A DNA stretch of 64,000 nt from an uncultured Alkaliphilus sp. (GTDB taxonomy: Bacteria; Bacillota; Clostridia; Peptostreptococcales; Natronincolaceae), in NCBI GenBank assembly GCA_938074565.1, contig CALJEQ010000001.1:124001-188000 (forward strand). The letters are read 5' to 3'. The notes below the pieces were generated by a model. It was not told the DNA's origin. It saw only the letters and a list, made by a program, of their open reading frames with translations, and searched no databases. Numbering within the stretch: the first letter of the stretch is position 1; each line of letters begins with the position of its first letter. Position numbers and translations under genes: made by a program. Positions 17,158 to 26,265 of the stretch are shown one piece after another.

Positions 17158-17597
17158 TACACTTTATCGTTTTCTTAACTAATCACTTTCCAAAATAAAT
17201 ATTATTCAAAATAAGTTCCATGAAGCACATTAGATTGTAATCAGTCAAATTAAAACTAATATGAGTAACAATTTAAATATGCATGACTTATGTTTTTCTG
17301 CCAAATGTCAAGAAACAATATCTTAATCAAAGTTTTTTAAAACTATATTAGCTCTCTTTAAAAACCCAAACAAACTGATGATATAACCAAATTGCCTTTA
17401 TTTACAATTATAGCATAACATGGCTATAATTACCATGATTAACACTTAACACATAATAGTTTTATTTTGGCAGAAAATATTTTGGATGGATATATAGATA
17501 TGAGGAAACTATATCATGGTTAAATCTAGTGACCCTTTTTATATTAATTTATGGACCATTTTTTAACAGAAAACTGTGCCACTTAATATAAAAAAAA
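17158..17597. other. AT-rich spacer, nothing recognised
   Basis: About 440 bases between the exported protein and the helicase gene, on the same strand. No gene, RNA or convincing terminator for the helicase was seen. Confidence 0.45.
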
Positions 17598-20216
17598 TTA
17601 ATTTATTTTTTCTAACCACTCCTTATTTTCTTTTGTTCTAACCTCTGTAAGTTTAGCTAATTCCAGCTTTATCATATCTTTGGTAATAGCTTGATGGGTC
17701 GACAATCGTAATATCGGTATATCATACTTTTTGAATATACCTTCCTTCTTTTTATCCCTTACTAACTGTTCTGGGTTATTTAAATGAAACTCCGTACCAT
17801 CAACTTCAATACCAAGAACTGGATTGTGATTAAATTTATTAGATATAATAAAATCAACACTACTTCTAGGCTGTTTTATAAATTTCTTCTCAATTTCCGT
17901 ACATATATCTCGATTTAAAAAGATGTCAGAAAGCCTCACTTCATGAGCAAATGAATAACAACGAAACCTTTCTTCTTCAAGTAATTCTATTAGAATTGAA
18001 TAAATAATTTTCTCACTATCATATTTTATATTCTTTTTTACTTGTTTCATTGCTTCCTTTCTAGCCAACAACTTACTAGAATAATCCTTATATAGTAGAT
18101 CAAATACAGAGATAACTCGGCCTTCTTCAATATTCTTTATATCATGGTATTCTATATACTTTATTAAATCACCAACATCATTTCCATTTTTATAAAATGC
18201 ATCTGTATTAGTAATTATAATTAATTGCTTTTCTGCCCGTGATACTGCTACATTAATCATTTGTGGATCATTTACAAATGACATCTTCACTTTTGATTTT
18301 ACTGATTGGTCAAGTACCGTGGAAAACACTATAATTGGTTTTTCTCTACCTTGATATTTATGAATAGTGTCCTTTTCAATCTCTTCTGAATTTATTTCTT
18401 TAGCAAATTCAATTTGTAACCTGTAGGGTGCAAGCAATCCAATGTCACTCAAATTTTCAGAGTAGAGTTTAATATTGTATCCACTATCTTTTTTAATAAG
18501 ATGATTTAGCTCTTCTAATTCTCTCTGATTAAAAGTTCCTTTTCTCCCCCTAGTGAGTTCACGCATATGGTTCCCTTCAGCTGTTTTTATAACGCTTATT
18601 GGATTACTATTAGAGGAATTATTATAAACGATTAGGTCACCCTTATAATATTTTAAATTACAAAATCGAATAATATCAGGATGACATCTATAGTGTTCTT
18701 GTAATAAAGTCCTTTCTAACGCATCACCGTATAAACATTCTAATGAGTCCATTATACTTTTAGACTTATAATCATATGCTTCATTTTCAAAGCTTACATT
18801 AATTTTTTCTGGTATATGGGGTAGTTGCTTTTGATCTCCTACAATAACAATTTTTTTAGCACAGGATAATGGTAATACTGCTTTTACAAGATCTAATGTC
18901 GAAGCTTCGTCAACAATAACATAATCAAACATAAATTCTGATGCTACTGAATATGTCACGGAGTAAGCTGTACTTAAAATTACTGGATAATCTTTTATAA
19001 AAGAACTGAAATCCGTTTTATACGTATCTATTGTGTATTTCTTCTTCTTTTTAAACCTTTGTCTTAAATAATTATTGAAAATTATTTTAGAGACTTGGTG
19101 ATGTTTATCCGCTAACTCATTAAAATTTTTATTTTGTAATTGTTTTGTATATTCTGCTAACTTATCTTCTAATTCTTTAATCTTTAAGTCATAATATATT
19201 CGTTGATAATGGGTGATAACCTCATAATCTCTTTCTTTAAGATGCTTAAACCTAAATATACCATACTTTGTAAAAAGCTTAAATTTATTTGTAAACGTTA
19301 GCTTCTCTTTTTCAGATATCATAATCCGATGATCTACTAAGAAATTAATTATTTTTACATGATTCAAAGAAAGAAAGCTGATATAGGGTTTATTATCTAA
19401 ATCGTTTATTTCTTCATGTGCATTATTGTAATATTTTTTCTCTAATCTTAATGCATTCAATTCCTCATTAATTATTCTCTTTTGCCGATCTTTTTCCATT
19501 AAATCTTCCAATTGTGTGCTATACTCTATTAATTCATTTTGGAACATCTTAAGGCTTTCATCATCTAATTCCTCCTCACTTAAATCAGATGACTCTAATA
19601 CTTGATTTAAGAAGAACTCCTCTTGGTTACTCTTACTTCCTAGTAGAGCAAAAATAAAGCCATAACCTTCTTCTTTTAATTTATTTTTTACATTATCGAC
19701 TGCTGCATTATTATTAGACACAATAGCAATATTCTCGCCTCTTACCATAACATTGGCAATAATATTTAGTATAGTTTGTGTTTTACCTGTTCCAGGAGGT
19801 CCTTGAATAATGCTTAATTCATTTTTAAAAACCTTTCTTGTTGCATCTAATTGGCTTTTATTAAACCTAAATGGAAACACTAAAGGCTTATCATCATTGA
19901 ATGTTTCAAATGGAGTACCATTTAAGTATTTATGCAATAGGGAATTTTCTTTTATTGTTATTTTCTCATAATATTTACCAAGTGCAGAAAAATCAGTACC
20001 AACTTTAATACTATTTGCAATTTCAGTAAACGCTATAAATGGGTCCTTTAGCTCATTTGATATTTGTTCAACAACAACTCTTTTACTTTTATGACTAAAA
20101 GCATACGGAAAGTCATTGCCTTTAAATACTATAATATATTTGTCATCATGAATTTCATAACTAGCAATTTCATTTGTTTTATCAATACCATCAATAAGAA
20201 TTCTTTCTGTGGGCAT
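17598..20216 (-). CDS. DNA2/NAM7-type superfamily 1 helicase with C-terminal PD-(D/E)XK-like nuclease domain
   Basis: 872 residues. The helicase starts with FNKSQLDA (118-125) and Walker A GPPGTGKT (139-146). Walker B DEAS (436-439) and motif III VGDQKQLP (459-466) lie 290 residues further on because of a long charged, coiled-coil-like insert (about 200-400). Later motifs include QEHYRCHP and a VSRAE segment typical of UPF1-like SF1 enzymes. The last 130 residues resemble a DUF2726-type restriction endonuclease fold: D at 788 (SSVDFII), E and D in GIEVDG (804-806) and the RDKKK helix (820). Such fusions are frequent in defence islands. The gene stands alone on the minus strand, next to OLD and SIR2 genes. 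The start has only a weak ribosome binding site (AAAGG, 10-12 bases away). Confidence 0.85.
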   Translation of the reverse strand: MPTERILIDGIDKTNEIASYEIHDDKYIIVFKGNDFPYAFSHKSKRVVVEQISNELKDPFIAFTEIANSIKVGTDFSALGKYYEKITIKENSLLHKYLNGTPFETFNDDKPLVFPFRFNKSQLDATRKVFKNELSIIQGPPGTGKTQTILNIIANVMVRGENIAIVSNNNAAVDNVKNKLKEEGYGFIFALLGSKSNQEEFFLNQVLESSDLSEEELDDESLKMFQNELIEYSTQLEDLMEKDRQKRIINEELNALRLEKKYYNNAHEEINDLDNKPYISFLSLNHVKIINFLVDHRIMISEKEKLTFTNKFKLFTKYGIFRFKHLKERDYEVITHYQRIYYDLKIKELEDKLAEYTKQLQNKNFNELADKHHQVSKIIFNNYLRQRFKKKKKYTIDTYKTDFSSFIKDYPVILSTAYSVTYSVASEFMFDYVIVDEASTLDLVKAVLPLSCAKKIVIVGDQKQLPHIPEKINVSFENEAYDYKSKSIMDSLECLYGDALERTLLQEHYRCHPDIIRFCNLKYYKGDLIVYNNSSNSNPISVIKTAEGNHMRELTRGRKGTFNQRELEELNHLIKKDSGYNIKLYSENLSDIGLLAPYRLQIEFAKEINSEEIEKDTIHKYQGREKPIIVFSTVLDQSVKSKVKMSFVNDPQMINVAVSRAEKQLIIITNTDAFYKNGNDVGDLIKYIEYHDIKNIEEGRVISVFDLLYKDYSSKLLARKEAMKQVKKNIKYDSEKIIYSILIELLEEERFRCYSFAHEVRLSDIFLNRDICTEIEKKFIKQPRSSVDFIISNKFNHNPVLGIEVDGTEFHLNNPEQLVRDKKKEGIFKKYDIPILRLSTHQAITKDMIKLELAKLTEVRTKENKEWLEKIN

Positions 20217-20436
20217 ATTTTATTCGCCTTTCTTATCTATTTCATTCTACATCAGTGCTTTACAGTTTTCTTGTGATTCTTTATGATTTTATTCAATTTC
20301 TAATTGCTATTTCTACACTTGTGTCATTATTTCCTCTATATTCCAGTAAATTTATTCAATATTTTCTTGTATTTTAGCTAATAGTAACCGTAAAAGAATT
20401 GACGTATAGAAAGAAAATAAAGTAATTGATACAATA

Positions 20437-20474
20437 AATCCAGTAGAGGATAAGTTTACCTACTCTACTGGATT
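20437..20474. repeat. Eleven-base inverted repeat next to the broken transposase
   Basis: AATCCAGTAGA and TCTACTGGATT form a perfect stem with a 16-base loop, 25 bases beyond the stop of the broken transposase. The plus-strand side has ATGTTTTTAC after it, the minus side only TTTATTGTATC, so it is a poor terminator in the gene's direction. It may be a transposon-end hairpin or a terminator. Confidence 0.5.
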
Positions 20475-20499
20475 ATGTTTTTACATTTATTTCTAACTT

Positions 20500-20933
20500 T
20501 TAAATACTATCTAAGCATTTCCATTTATATTCTTCTATACTTTTAACCTTACCGACCTTTAACGAATTTTGATGAATATATCTCATTACTCCTAATAAGT
20601 ATATATCATCATCTACAACTTCACTTTTATATCTATCTTGAAAAAGATGCCCCACTCGATCATATTTCTGATTATACCAATATACAAAGCTGGCTCCGAT
20701 ACGCCTCATTATAATCACTAAATCTTCTTTTCCCTCATGAATTAAAATAGAATGTGATTATCCATTAAGCAGTAGGCATATATTTTATATTGGCTTATAT
20801 CTTTAAATTCCAATAAAGTATGTAAAAACCTTTCCTTATCTTCTTGATCTAAAAATAATATTTGCTTATTAATTCCTCTTAATATTATATGATAGATTCC
20901 TGTACTACTTTTACTCCTTGCAGTTCTTGGCAT
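20500..20933 (-). pseudogene. Broken RAYT/IS200-like Y1 transposase
   Basis: Two adjoining reading frames make up one relic. The first (20933 down to 20742) begins MPRTARSKSSTGIYHI and reaches YAYCLMDNH. The second (20718 down to 20500) continues MRRIGASFVYWYNQKYDRVGHLFQDRYKSE and ends YIHQNSLKVGK. Both match the REP-associated tyrosine transposase (Y1_Tnp) pattern. In the junction the intact family reads DNHVHxLI; here DNH is followed by a frame shift that removes the second His of the HUH metal site, although a frame reading ILIHEGKED continues beyond it. The C-terminal part seems cut short. The product would be inactive. Confidence 0.85.
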
Positions 20934-20983
20934 TTTATCACACTGGATTAGCATATCATATATATATTGGTTTAAGCAACCAT

Positions 20984-21060
20984 AAGAACCGTCCCTGTGG
21001 TTCTTTGTAGAATAGCATATTGGTGTTTGTAAGACAATTGAAGCGTCCCCTTGTACCGTC
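20984..21060. repeat. REP-like remnants upstream of the broken transposase
   Basis: AAGAACC-GTCCCTGT-GGTTCTT (20984-21005) is a hairpin, and GAAGCGTCCCC plus ACCGTC follow at about 21040-21060. The GTCCC core inside a short palindrome is what one expects of REP sequences cut by RAYT enzymes in Clostridia. They lie at the 5' side of the transposase relic. Confidence 0.5.
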
Positions 21061-21143
21061 AGTAGTTGGAGACATATTATATCAATATCTATTTAAGTAA
21101 GCTGTTCGCTACGTATTAACATTGATTTTTCAGTATCTTTTAA

Positions 21144-22886
21144 TTATGATTTTTTACTTACTCTAGCTTCAACCCACGTTTGATCGAAGTTTTCATTTCG
21201 TTCATCATAATTCAAACAAAAGTCAATAGCTTTAATTGCACTTATAGTCTTGTCTTGAATATTCCATGAGTGTACTAATTTATATGCAGATAATGGTTTA
21301 CCAATTGTAGTATTATATTCATAATTATGGGCAGATTCAAAGTTGCGCTCCATGATAAAACGCCTTGCTTTTTCCTTGCCTAGTTTGTTAAATTCAGTAA
21401 TTTCATCATAAATCCTTTCGTTTAAAGTCCATGCCGCATTTATATTTCCATTAGAATTAAATGTATCGTCTAAGTCATGTATTACAAAATAACTAATGCC
21501 AAAATGACGTAATACTTTTTGAAAAGACGGAATATTCATTTTAGAACCACAATTTACAACTAGAGGAACATCTTGAATCTTTATTATACCTTCAGTAATC
21601 ATTCTCTTTATAATTTCTCTATAGATTATGCTTTCAGTATCTCCTTCAACTAGTATAACAAAGTCCGAGAAGAAAGCTTCACAGACATAAGGGTTGAACG
21701 AATTGAGCATTTTCATGCGCTCTTTTTCTTCTGCTTCAAAAATATTATACTTTACCTGATGTATTTTGGTTTGCGATTTAGTCATAATAGTTCTTATTAT
21801 TGTTGTGTGGTCTCGACTTAAATCAACAAGAATTGGGGAATGAGTGGCAGCCATAATTTGAAACTCTGAATCATCACCTAAATTATATAGTATATCAGCA
21901 AATAGCCTAACAGATTGTGGGTGCAAAAACAGTTCTGGCTCTTCTATTAATAACATCTTTCTTTTTTTATTTAACACTTGTATTTGGTCAATATTTTCAA
22001 TTAGCTCTTCGTTTCTTTTTGCTTTAGTATTATTCAATTCTTTAAATATATCACTTAACCCTCGTAATGTATTAAATAGGAATTGTCGTCTCAACCCATG
22101 CCCATGATTGTCCATATTTACACTACATGAACTATTTGTTATATTAATATCAGTGCTTATAAAATTCGTTAATTTTTTACCTAAATCTTCCTTTTCACTA
22201 CCAAATAGTGAAACTGACATCTCACTAAATGTTTCTTGCATTAACTCGGTAAGCCGTTTTTCTACTTTACTAACATAATCATCGCTTATTATATCTTTTC
22301 TTAGCTCTTCAAGTTCTTCCTTAATTTTTTTAAACCTTGGAAAGTCAATAGCTCTACTCATTACTTTTTCTTTAATTAGTTTTTGAACATTTTCTAAAAT
22401 TATTTCTGAAGAATCTAACCCCTTAAGCCAAATAGGCTCAGGACATGCATTTTGTAGGAGTGTATCTAGTCCACCTCCACCACCCTTTTTCCAGTTACTC
22501 TTTACAGTGTCGTAAGTATACTTTTGAGCTGATGCATTTTTCACTTCCCATACCTTTCTAAACTTTGCTATTTGAGTTTCTTTACACATTGATGTCTTCA
22601 TAGCTGGATGCTCAAAATCATCTTGGCATTCCCCTTTAATCCACGCTTCAATAATAATTTCTTTATTTTTAGATTTTGTCGTTACTTTATGAAAATCATC
22701 TTCTAATGCATTAATACCACTTAGAACGAAATACTCATAGGCTTTTAAAATAGATGATTTACCAACATTGTTTTGTCCAACAAGAAAAATAATATTTACA
22801 TCATCAAAATCAATTATAACCCCAGGATTGTTTTCATCTCCACCAATTGATCTAAAATTAGAGATCATCATTTTCACCAGTCTCAT
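21144..22886 (-). CDS. OLD-family ATP-dependent endonuclease (ABC-type ATPase plus TOPRIM)
   Basis: 580 residues from the ATG at 22886, which follows GGAGA; a TTG two codons earlier is less likely. The N-terminal ABC/SMC-like ATPase has GQNNVGKSS (37-45), a signature-like GHGLRRQ (262-268), Walker B IEEPELFLHP (314 onward) and the His-switch ATHSP (347-351). The TOPRIM nuclease follows with LVEGDTE (412-418) and IHDLDD (469-474). Such enzymes nick or cut DNA under nucleotide control; GajA of the Gabija phage defence system belongs here. No GajB-type helicase is adjacent, although a different SF1 helicase lies about 930 bases downstream. OLD proteins also act alone. A terminator upstream suggests it is transcribed separately from the SIR2 gene. 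Confidence 0.88.
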   Translation of the reverse strand: MRLVKMMISNFRSIGGDENNPGVIIDFDDVNIIFLVGQNNVGKSSILKAYEYFVLSGINALEDDFHKVTTKSKNKEIIIEAWIKGECQDDFEHPAMKTSMCKETQIAKFRKVWEVKNASAQKYTYDTVKSNWKKGGGGGLDTLLQNACPEPIWLKGLDSSEIILENVQKLIKEKVMSRAIDFPRFKKIKEELEELRKDIISDDYVSKVEKRLTELMQETFSEMSVSLFGSEKEDLGKKLTNFISTDINITNSSCSVNMDNHGHGLRRQFLFNTLRGLSDIFKELNNTKAKRNEELIENIDQIQVLNKKRKMLLIEEPELFLHPQSVRLFADILYNLGDDSEFQIMAATHSPILVDLSRDHTTIIRTIMTKSQTKIHQVKYNIFEAEEKERMKMLNSFNPYVCEAFFSDFVILVEGDTESIIYREIIKRMITEGIIKIQDVPLVVNCGSKMNIPSFQKVLRHFGISYFVIHDLDDTFNSNGNINAAWTLNERIYDEITEFNKLGKEKARRFIMERNFESAHNYEYNTTIGKPLSAYKLVHSWNIQDKTISAIKAIDFCLNYDERNENFDQTWVEARVSKKS

Positions 22887-23082
22887 AGCCAATCTCCTCT
22901 GCTAATAAGTAATTTTTAATATAACCTACTTATTCAATTCTACACTAACCCAAATTTTCCTCTAAATTCCAACAAAATAATTCAAATATTTTTATATATT
23001 TAAGTTAACAACAGGCTACCTACACCCAAACAGATACCCCTTTCCGTATTATGAGTAAAATAAAAGGGTTAAAAAAGCTAAA
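22887..23082. other. Spacer between SIR2 and OLD genes
   Basis: With the terminator that follows, 323 bases separate the two defence-type genes. The part next to the OLD gene must hold its promoter, but no single candidate stands out in the AT-rich DNA. Confidence 0.4.
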
Positions 23083-23120
23083 CGACTAGAACCCAATGGA
23101 ATATTATAGGGGTCTAGTCG
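23083..23120 (-). terminator. Terminator of the SIR2 gene
   Basis: CGACTAGA and TCTAGTCG (extended by CCC/GGG) form a stem with a loop of about 15 bases. On the minus strand TTTAGCTTTTTTAACCC follows. It lies 90 bases after the SIR2 gene's stop. Confidence 0.6.
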
Positions 23121-23209
23121 CTTAATTGAGTTTTTATTATTTCCACTGTCTACTTGACAAGGAGCATATCAATACAGAGTTTAATCTGTTACTTAGAATA
23201 GCAAAAAAA

Positions 23210-24865
23210 CTATGTTGTAGGTTGAATCAATAAAGTAGGTAAGTTAGGTTTAGCTCCATTGTTTTTATTTGTTTTCAATTTATCAATAACTTCTAAGACT
23301 TCATTTACAATATTTTTAGCCATATTTTGTGCAATAGTACCTTTTGTATGGACTAATTCATTTCTTTTGTAGATCCATTCCATGATTTGTTGCATCTTAT
23401 CCTGAGATATATAATGATTTTGTACTGCTAATGCTATTAATTTACGCATCGAATAAGCTCCAGAAGGTGCTTCAATCATTTGTCTTAACTCCATTTCTAA
23501 TAAACTAATAACTGCAATTACAGCTGCCTTATATTCATTTTTTTCAAGTAAGCGACGAGGTTCTTCATCAAAGTAATGGTCTCTATCTTTTGCTAATGAT
23601 GAAATATATCCCTCTAGTTCAATGACAAACTGATCAGTGTCTTTTAAGTTTAAGTTAGTTGGTCTATCAAAAATTTTTAGATTACTCACTGAATTCATCA
23701 TAAAATTGTTGCCTTTTTCTTTAATTATAATAACTTGTTTACCTTTATTAAGAGCTAAATTTAGTTCGCTTATCCCTATAGAAGAAGATACATCTGCAAC
23801 AAATAAATATGATCTATCTATAAGTAGAGAAATTTTAGCAATTATACTATCCCCAGGTGCAATTATATCACTAGCCGTTATTGGTGTAAGTCCTCTCTTT
23901 TCAAATATAGGAAATATATTACTTCTATAATAGGATAATAATTCATATGGTATAGAAAACATACATAGACGTGTATGAGAATCCCTCGGTAAAGATAATT
24001 CAAAAAGGGACTCTTCTGAGGATGTTGTACTTTTCTCGGCAGTTTTATCTAACCAATACTCTCTCAGTTCCTCAAACAAATCTTTAAACACCTCTCCATA
24101 TTCAGCTTTTTTTCCATCTAAATTAATAACTTTGACACCACGTCTTTCATACTTTGCTATGTCAGAGCTTTTAGCCTCAACAGCAAAAGTATATGCATTA
24201 CGCCGTAAATTTCCCAACCTTGCACCAATAATCTGCCATAATGATCTAAAATCTGGGTCTTCAAAACTATAGCCTATGAATACTGGTGTTCTAGAAATAA
24301 GTAAATTAGAAATATATGTACACAATAATGGGTTTTTTTCAATATATGTATCGTAATCTTCTTCTGTGGCAATTAGGTTACTTGGATGATTTAAGTCACC
24401 ATGAATTTTCATCAGTCGTGTCACGCCTTTTGTAATGCTAACCGTTAATTGATTTTCATCCACTATTGGACAATAAGGCTTTCTTTTTATATCATAAGAT
24501 CTCTCAAGTAAAAAATCAAAATTAGTCGTTAATATAGTATCAAAAGGTAAATCTGCAAATGCTAGATGAGCATTGCCAGGATTAGCTCTGTCTACATTTA
24601 AGAAGTTTCGCAATTGTTCAATCATCTTAGCTCTAGAATATTCATGACAAAATGCAGAAATTGCATCTAAAGGATTTGTATTGCTTGGATAATCCTTCAT
24701 TTGTTTAATAAAACAGTCTGCAAGATCATTCCATAGAGGCATTTTATAACCTTTGGGAAGACTTGCATTCATTGAAAAGCCTGCACCTAAAATAGGTATA
24801 CATCTTCCTTCTACAATATCTTCAAGTAATGGTTCAGGTAAATTATGTAAGTTTTTATACAACAT
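23210..24865 (-). CDS. SIR2 / TIR-like / HEPN three-domain protein, candidate defence effector
   Basis: 551 residues from the ATG at 24865 (GAGG five bases upstream; a GTG two codons earlier is possible). Domain 1 (about 15-270) is SIR2-like: GAGFS (27-31), TTNFD (113-117), the catalytic-type His of KIHGDL (155) and GYSFEDPDF (198 on). Domain 2 (about 296-428) has the plan of a TIR-like or nucleoside-deoxyribosyltransferase-like Rossmann domain: SYLFVADVSS, then SELNLALNKGKQVIII with Glu 367 in the place of the catalytic acid. Domain 3 (about 430-530) is helical and ends with R-N-E-L-V-H (501-506), the HEPN ribonuclease motif RxxxxH. SIR2 and TIR proteins often deplete NAD on phage infection. 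The gene is monocistronic and lies next to an OLD nuclease. Confidence 0.8.
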   Translation of the reverse strand: MLYKNLHNLPEPLLEDIVEGRCIPILGAGFSMNASLPKGYKMPLWNDLADCFIKQMKDYPSNTNPLDAISAFCHEYSRAKMIEQLRNFLNVDRANPGNAHLAFADLPFDTILTTNFDFLLERSYDIKRKPYCPIVDENQLTVSITKGVTRLMKIHGDLNHPSNLIATEEDYDTYIEKNPLLCTYISNLLISRTPVFIGYSFEDPDFRSLWQIIGARLGNLRRNAYTFAVEAKSSDIAKYERRGVKVINLDGKKAEYGEVFKDLFEELREYWLDKTAEKSTTSSEESLFELSLPRDSHTRLCMFSIPYELLSYYRSNIFPIFEKRGLTPITASDIIAPGDSIIAKISLLIDRSYLFVADVSSSIGISELNLALNKGKQVIIIKEKGNNFMMNSVSNLKIFDRPTNLNLKDTDQFVIELEGYISSLAKDRDHYFDEEPRRLLEKNEYKAAVIAVISLLEMELRQMIEAPSGAYSMRKLIALAVQNHYISQDKMQQIMEWIYKRNELVHTKGTIAQNMAKNIVNEVLEVIDKLKTNKNNGAKPNLPTLLIQPTT

Positions 24866-25180
24866 TTCCACCTCATTATCTATACTATAATTTTATTCTA
24901 TTTACTGTTGTCTTAAGTATTCTATGCTAATTATTAATATTCCTCTCTAAATAGTAACCAATATTTTATAAAACAATTTTGTTCATTTACTTGATCATCT
25001 ACATCAAAGCATAACAAACACCTACCCCTAAGATAGATGCCTTCCTAATTACTACACCACCTCTACACCTTGCAATCGCTACATTATACCATATAAGTCT
25101 TTGATATCCCTACCACACACTCCACATACCCCACCTATGGCAACATACACCCATTTCTTCTTAAAACCCCCTCACAATAT
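24866..25180. other. Spacer between the defence island and rpmA, nothing recognised
   Basis: About 315 bases, AT-rich with a few C-rich patches. It must contain the SIR2 gene's promoter, but no clear element was chosen. It marks the border between accessory and core DNA. Confidence 0.45.
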
Positions 25181-25217
25181 TCCATAAAAAAAACCACCAA
25201 TTTCCATTGGTGGTTTT
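25181..25217 (-). terminator. Terminator of rplU-prp-rpmA
   Basis: A twelve-base perfect stem (AAAACCACCAAT and ATTGGTGGTTTT, loop of four bases) is followed on the minus strand by TTTTTTTATGG. It lies 13 bases after the rpmA stop. Confidence 0.92.
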
Positions 25218-25230
25218 CCTTACAAAACTC

Positions 25231-25521
25231 TTATTGAGCTTCTCTAGCGTAAACGCTAACTTGCTTTCTATCTTTATCTTTTCTTTCAAACTTAACTACT
25301 CCATCGATCATAGCGAAAAGAGTATCGTCAGAACCTCTTCCAACATTTGATCCTGGATGGATTTTAGTTCCTCTTTGTCTAACTAATATATTACCTGCAC
25401 TTACAAATTGACCATCGGCTCTTTTAACGCCTAGTCTCTTCGCAATACTGTCACGTCCATTTTTAGAACTACCTACCCCTTTTTTACTGGCAAATAGTTG
25501 AAGATCCATGATAAATAACAT
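25231..25521 (-). CDS. rpmA: Ribosomal protein L27 with cleavable N-terminal extension
   Basis: 96 residues. The start [25 protein letters not shown] shows the Firmicute-type extension, which the protease Prp removes between Phe and Ala (LQLF/ASKKG) to expose the mature L27 tail that reaches the peptidyl transferase centre. The ATG at 25521 is chosen because GGAGG lies seven bases upstream; that site is formed by the last sense codons of prp. The gene is the third of rplU-prp-rpmA, transcribed from 26266-26294 and ended by the hairpin at 25181. Confidence 0.97.
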   Translation of the reverse strand: MLFIMDLQLFASKKGVGSSKNGRDSIAKRLGVKRADGQFVSAGNILVRQRGTKIHPGSNVGRGSDDTLFAMIDGVVKFERKDKDRKQVSVYAREAQ

Positions 25522-25524
25522 GAC

Positions 25525-25857
25525 TTACACCTCCTTGTCATGAAGCTCTATATATTCAGAATATCCTACTGTAAGATTCTTAAAACCTATTACCATTGTT
25601 TCCAACAAAAGATCTGCTTTATGTCGCTTTTCTTCAGTTAAATCATTAGGTATTTTACAACTTAGCAAACCACTATTAATTATATAGTTGGTTTTAATAT
25701 TAACCATTTCATGTAATCCCAAAACCGTTGTTTGGCTTAAAACCGAAATAGCTGCACAAACAATATCTTGTCCGTGTTCTGCTGCTTCAGCATGACCAGA
25801 AATCTCAAATTTACAGATTTCTTTGTTATCGTTTCTCTCTATAAGAATTGATATCAT
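25525..25857 (-). CDS. prp: Ribosomal-processing cysteine protease Prp
   Basis: 110 residues, YsxB/DUF464 family. The conserved His and Cys are in GHAEAAEHGQDIVCAAIS (His 22, Cys 34), the catalytic pair of the protease that trims the N-terminal extension from L27. It stands between rplU and rpmA, the invariant arrangement in Firmicutes, ending three bases before rpmA. Its substrate site LQLF/A is present in the neighbouring L27. Confidence 0.95.
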   Translation of the reverse strand: MISILIERNDNKEICKFEISGHAEAAEHGQDIVCAAISVLSQTTVLGLHEMVNIKTNYIINSGLLSCKIPNDLTEEKRHKADLLLETMVIGFKNLTVGYSEYIELHDKEV

Positions 25858-25867
25858 TAGTTATAAC

Positions 25868-26179
25868 CTAAGCATTGATTTTTTCAATTACTAATTTTGT
25901 GAATGGTTGTCTGTGACCTTGCTTTTTTCTGTAGTCCTTTTTTCTCTTGAACTTGAAAATAATCACTTTCTTAGCCTTACCTTGAGAAAGAACTTTTGCT
26001 TCTACTTTAGCTCCTTCAACAACTGGAGTACCTAAAGTAAGGTTACCATCCTTAGAAACTGCTAATACATTATCAATTGTGATTACATCACCTTCAGCTA
26101 CTTCTAGCTTTTCAACAAATAATGTGTCTCCTTCTTGAACTCTGTATTGCTTACCACCTGTTTCAATAATTGCGTACAT
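25868..26179 (-). CDS. rplU: Ribosomal protein L21
   Basis: 103 residues of standard length starting [18 protein letters not shown] and ending with the [22 protein letters not shown] motif that contacts 23S rRNA. GAGGAGG lies upstream of the ATG. It is preceded by an RNA leader that resembles the known L21 leader and by a strong promoter. The next gene, prp, begins 10 bases downstream. Confidence 0.98.
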   Translation of the reverse strand: MYAIIETGGKQYRVQEGDTLFVEKLEVAEGDVITIDNVLAVSKDGNLTLGTPVVEGAKVEAKVLSQGKAKKVIIFKFKRKKDYRKKQGHRQPFTKLVIEKINA

Positions 26180-26184
26180 ATTTA

Positions 26185-26262
26185 CACCTCCTCAACCCAG
26201 TCTCGCCGAATGCCAGGTAACTTGCGTTTTTAAGACCCGATTCGTGCGGCTACCTACAGAAA
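26185..26262 (-). ncRNA. L21 leader RNA (ribosomal protein leader)
   Basis: The minus-strand sequence between the promoter and the rplU start has the characteristic GTAGGTAGCCGCACGA, ATCGGGTCTT and AAGTTACCTGGCATTCGG segments of the Firmicute L21 leader. This structured element is thought to bind L21 and reduce expression of its operon. Recognition is by memory of the conserved stretch; boundaries are approximate. Confidence 0.8.
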
Positions 26263-26265
26263 TAT

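Noticed and set aside
17598-22886. A canonical Gabija system
   Set aside because: The helicase is of DNA2/NAM7 type with a nuclease tail rather than a UvrD-type GajB, and the genes are separated by a transposase relic and about 930 bases.
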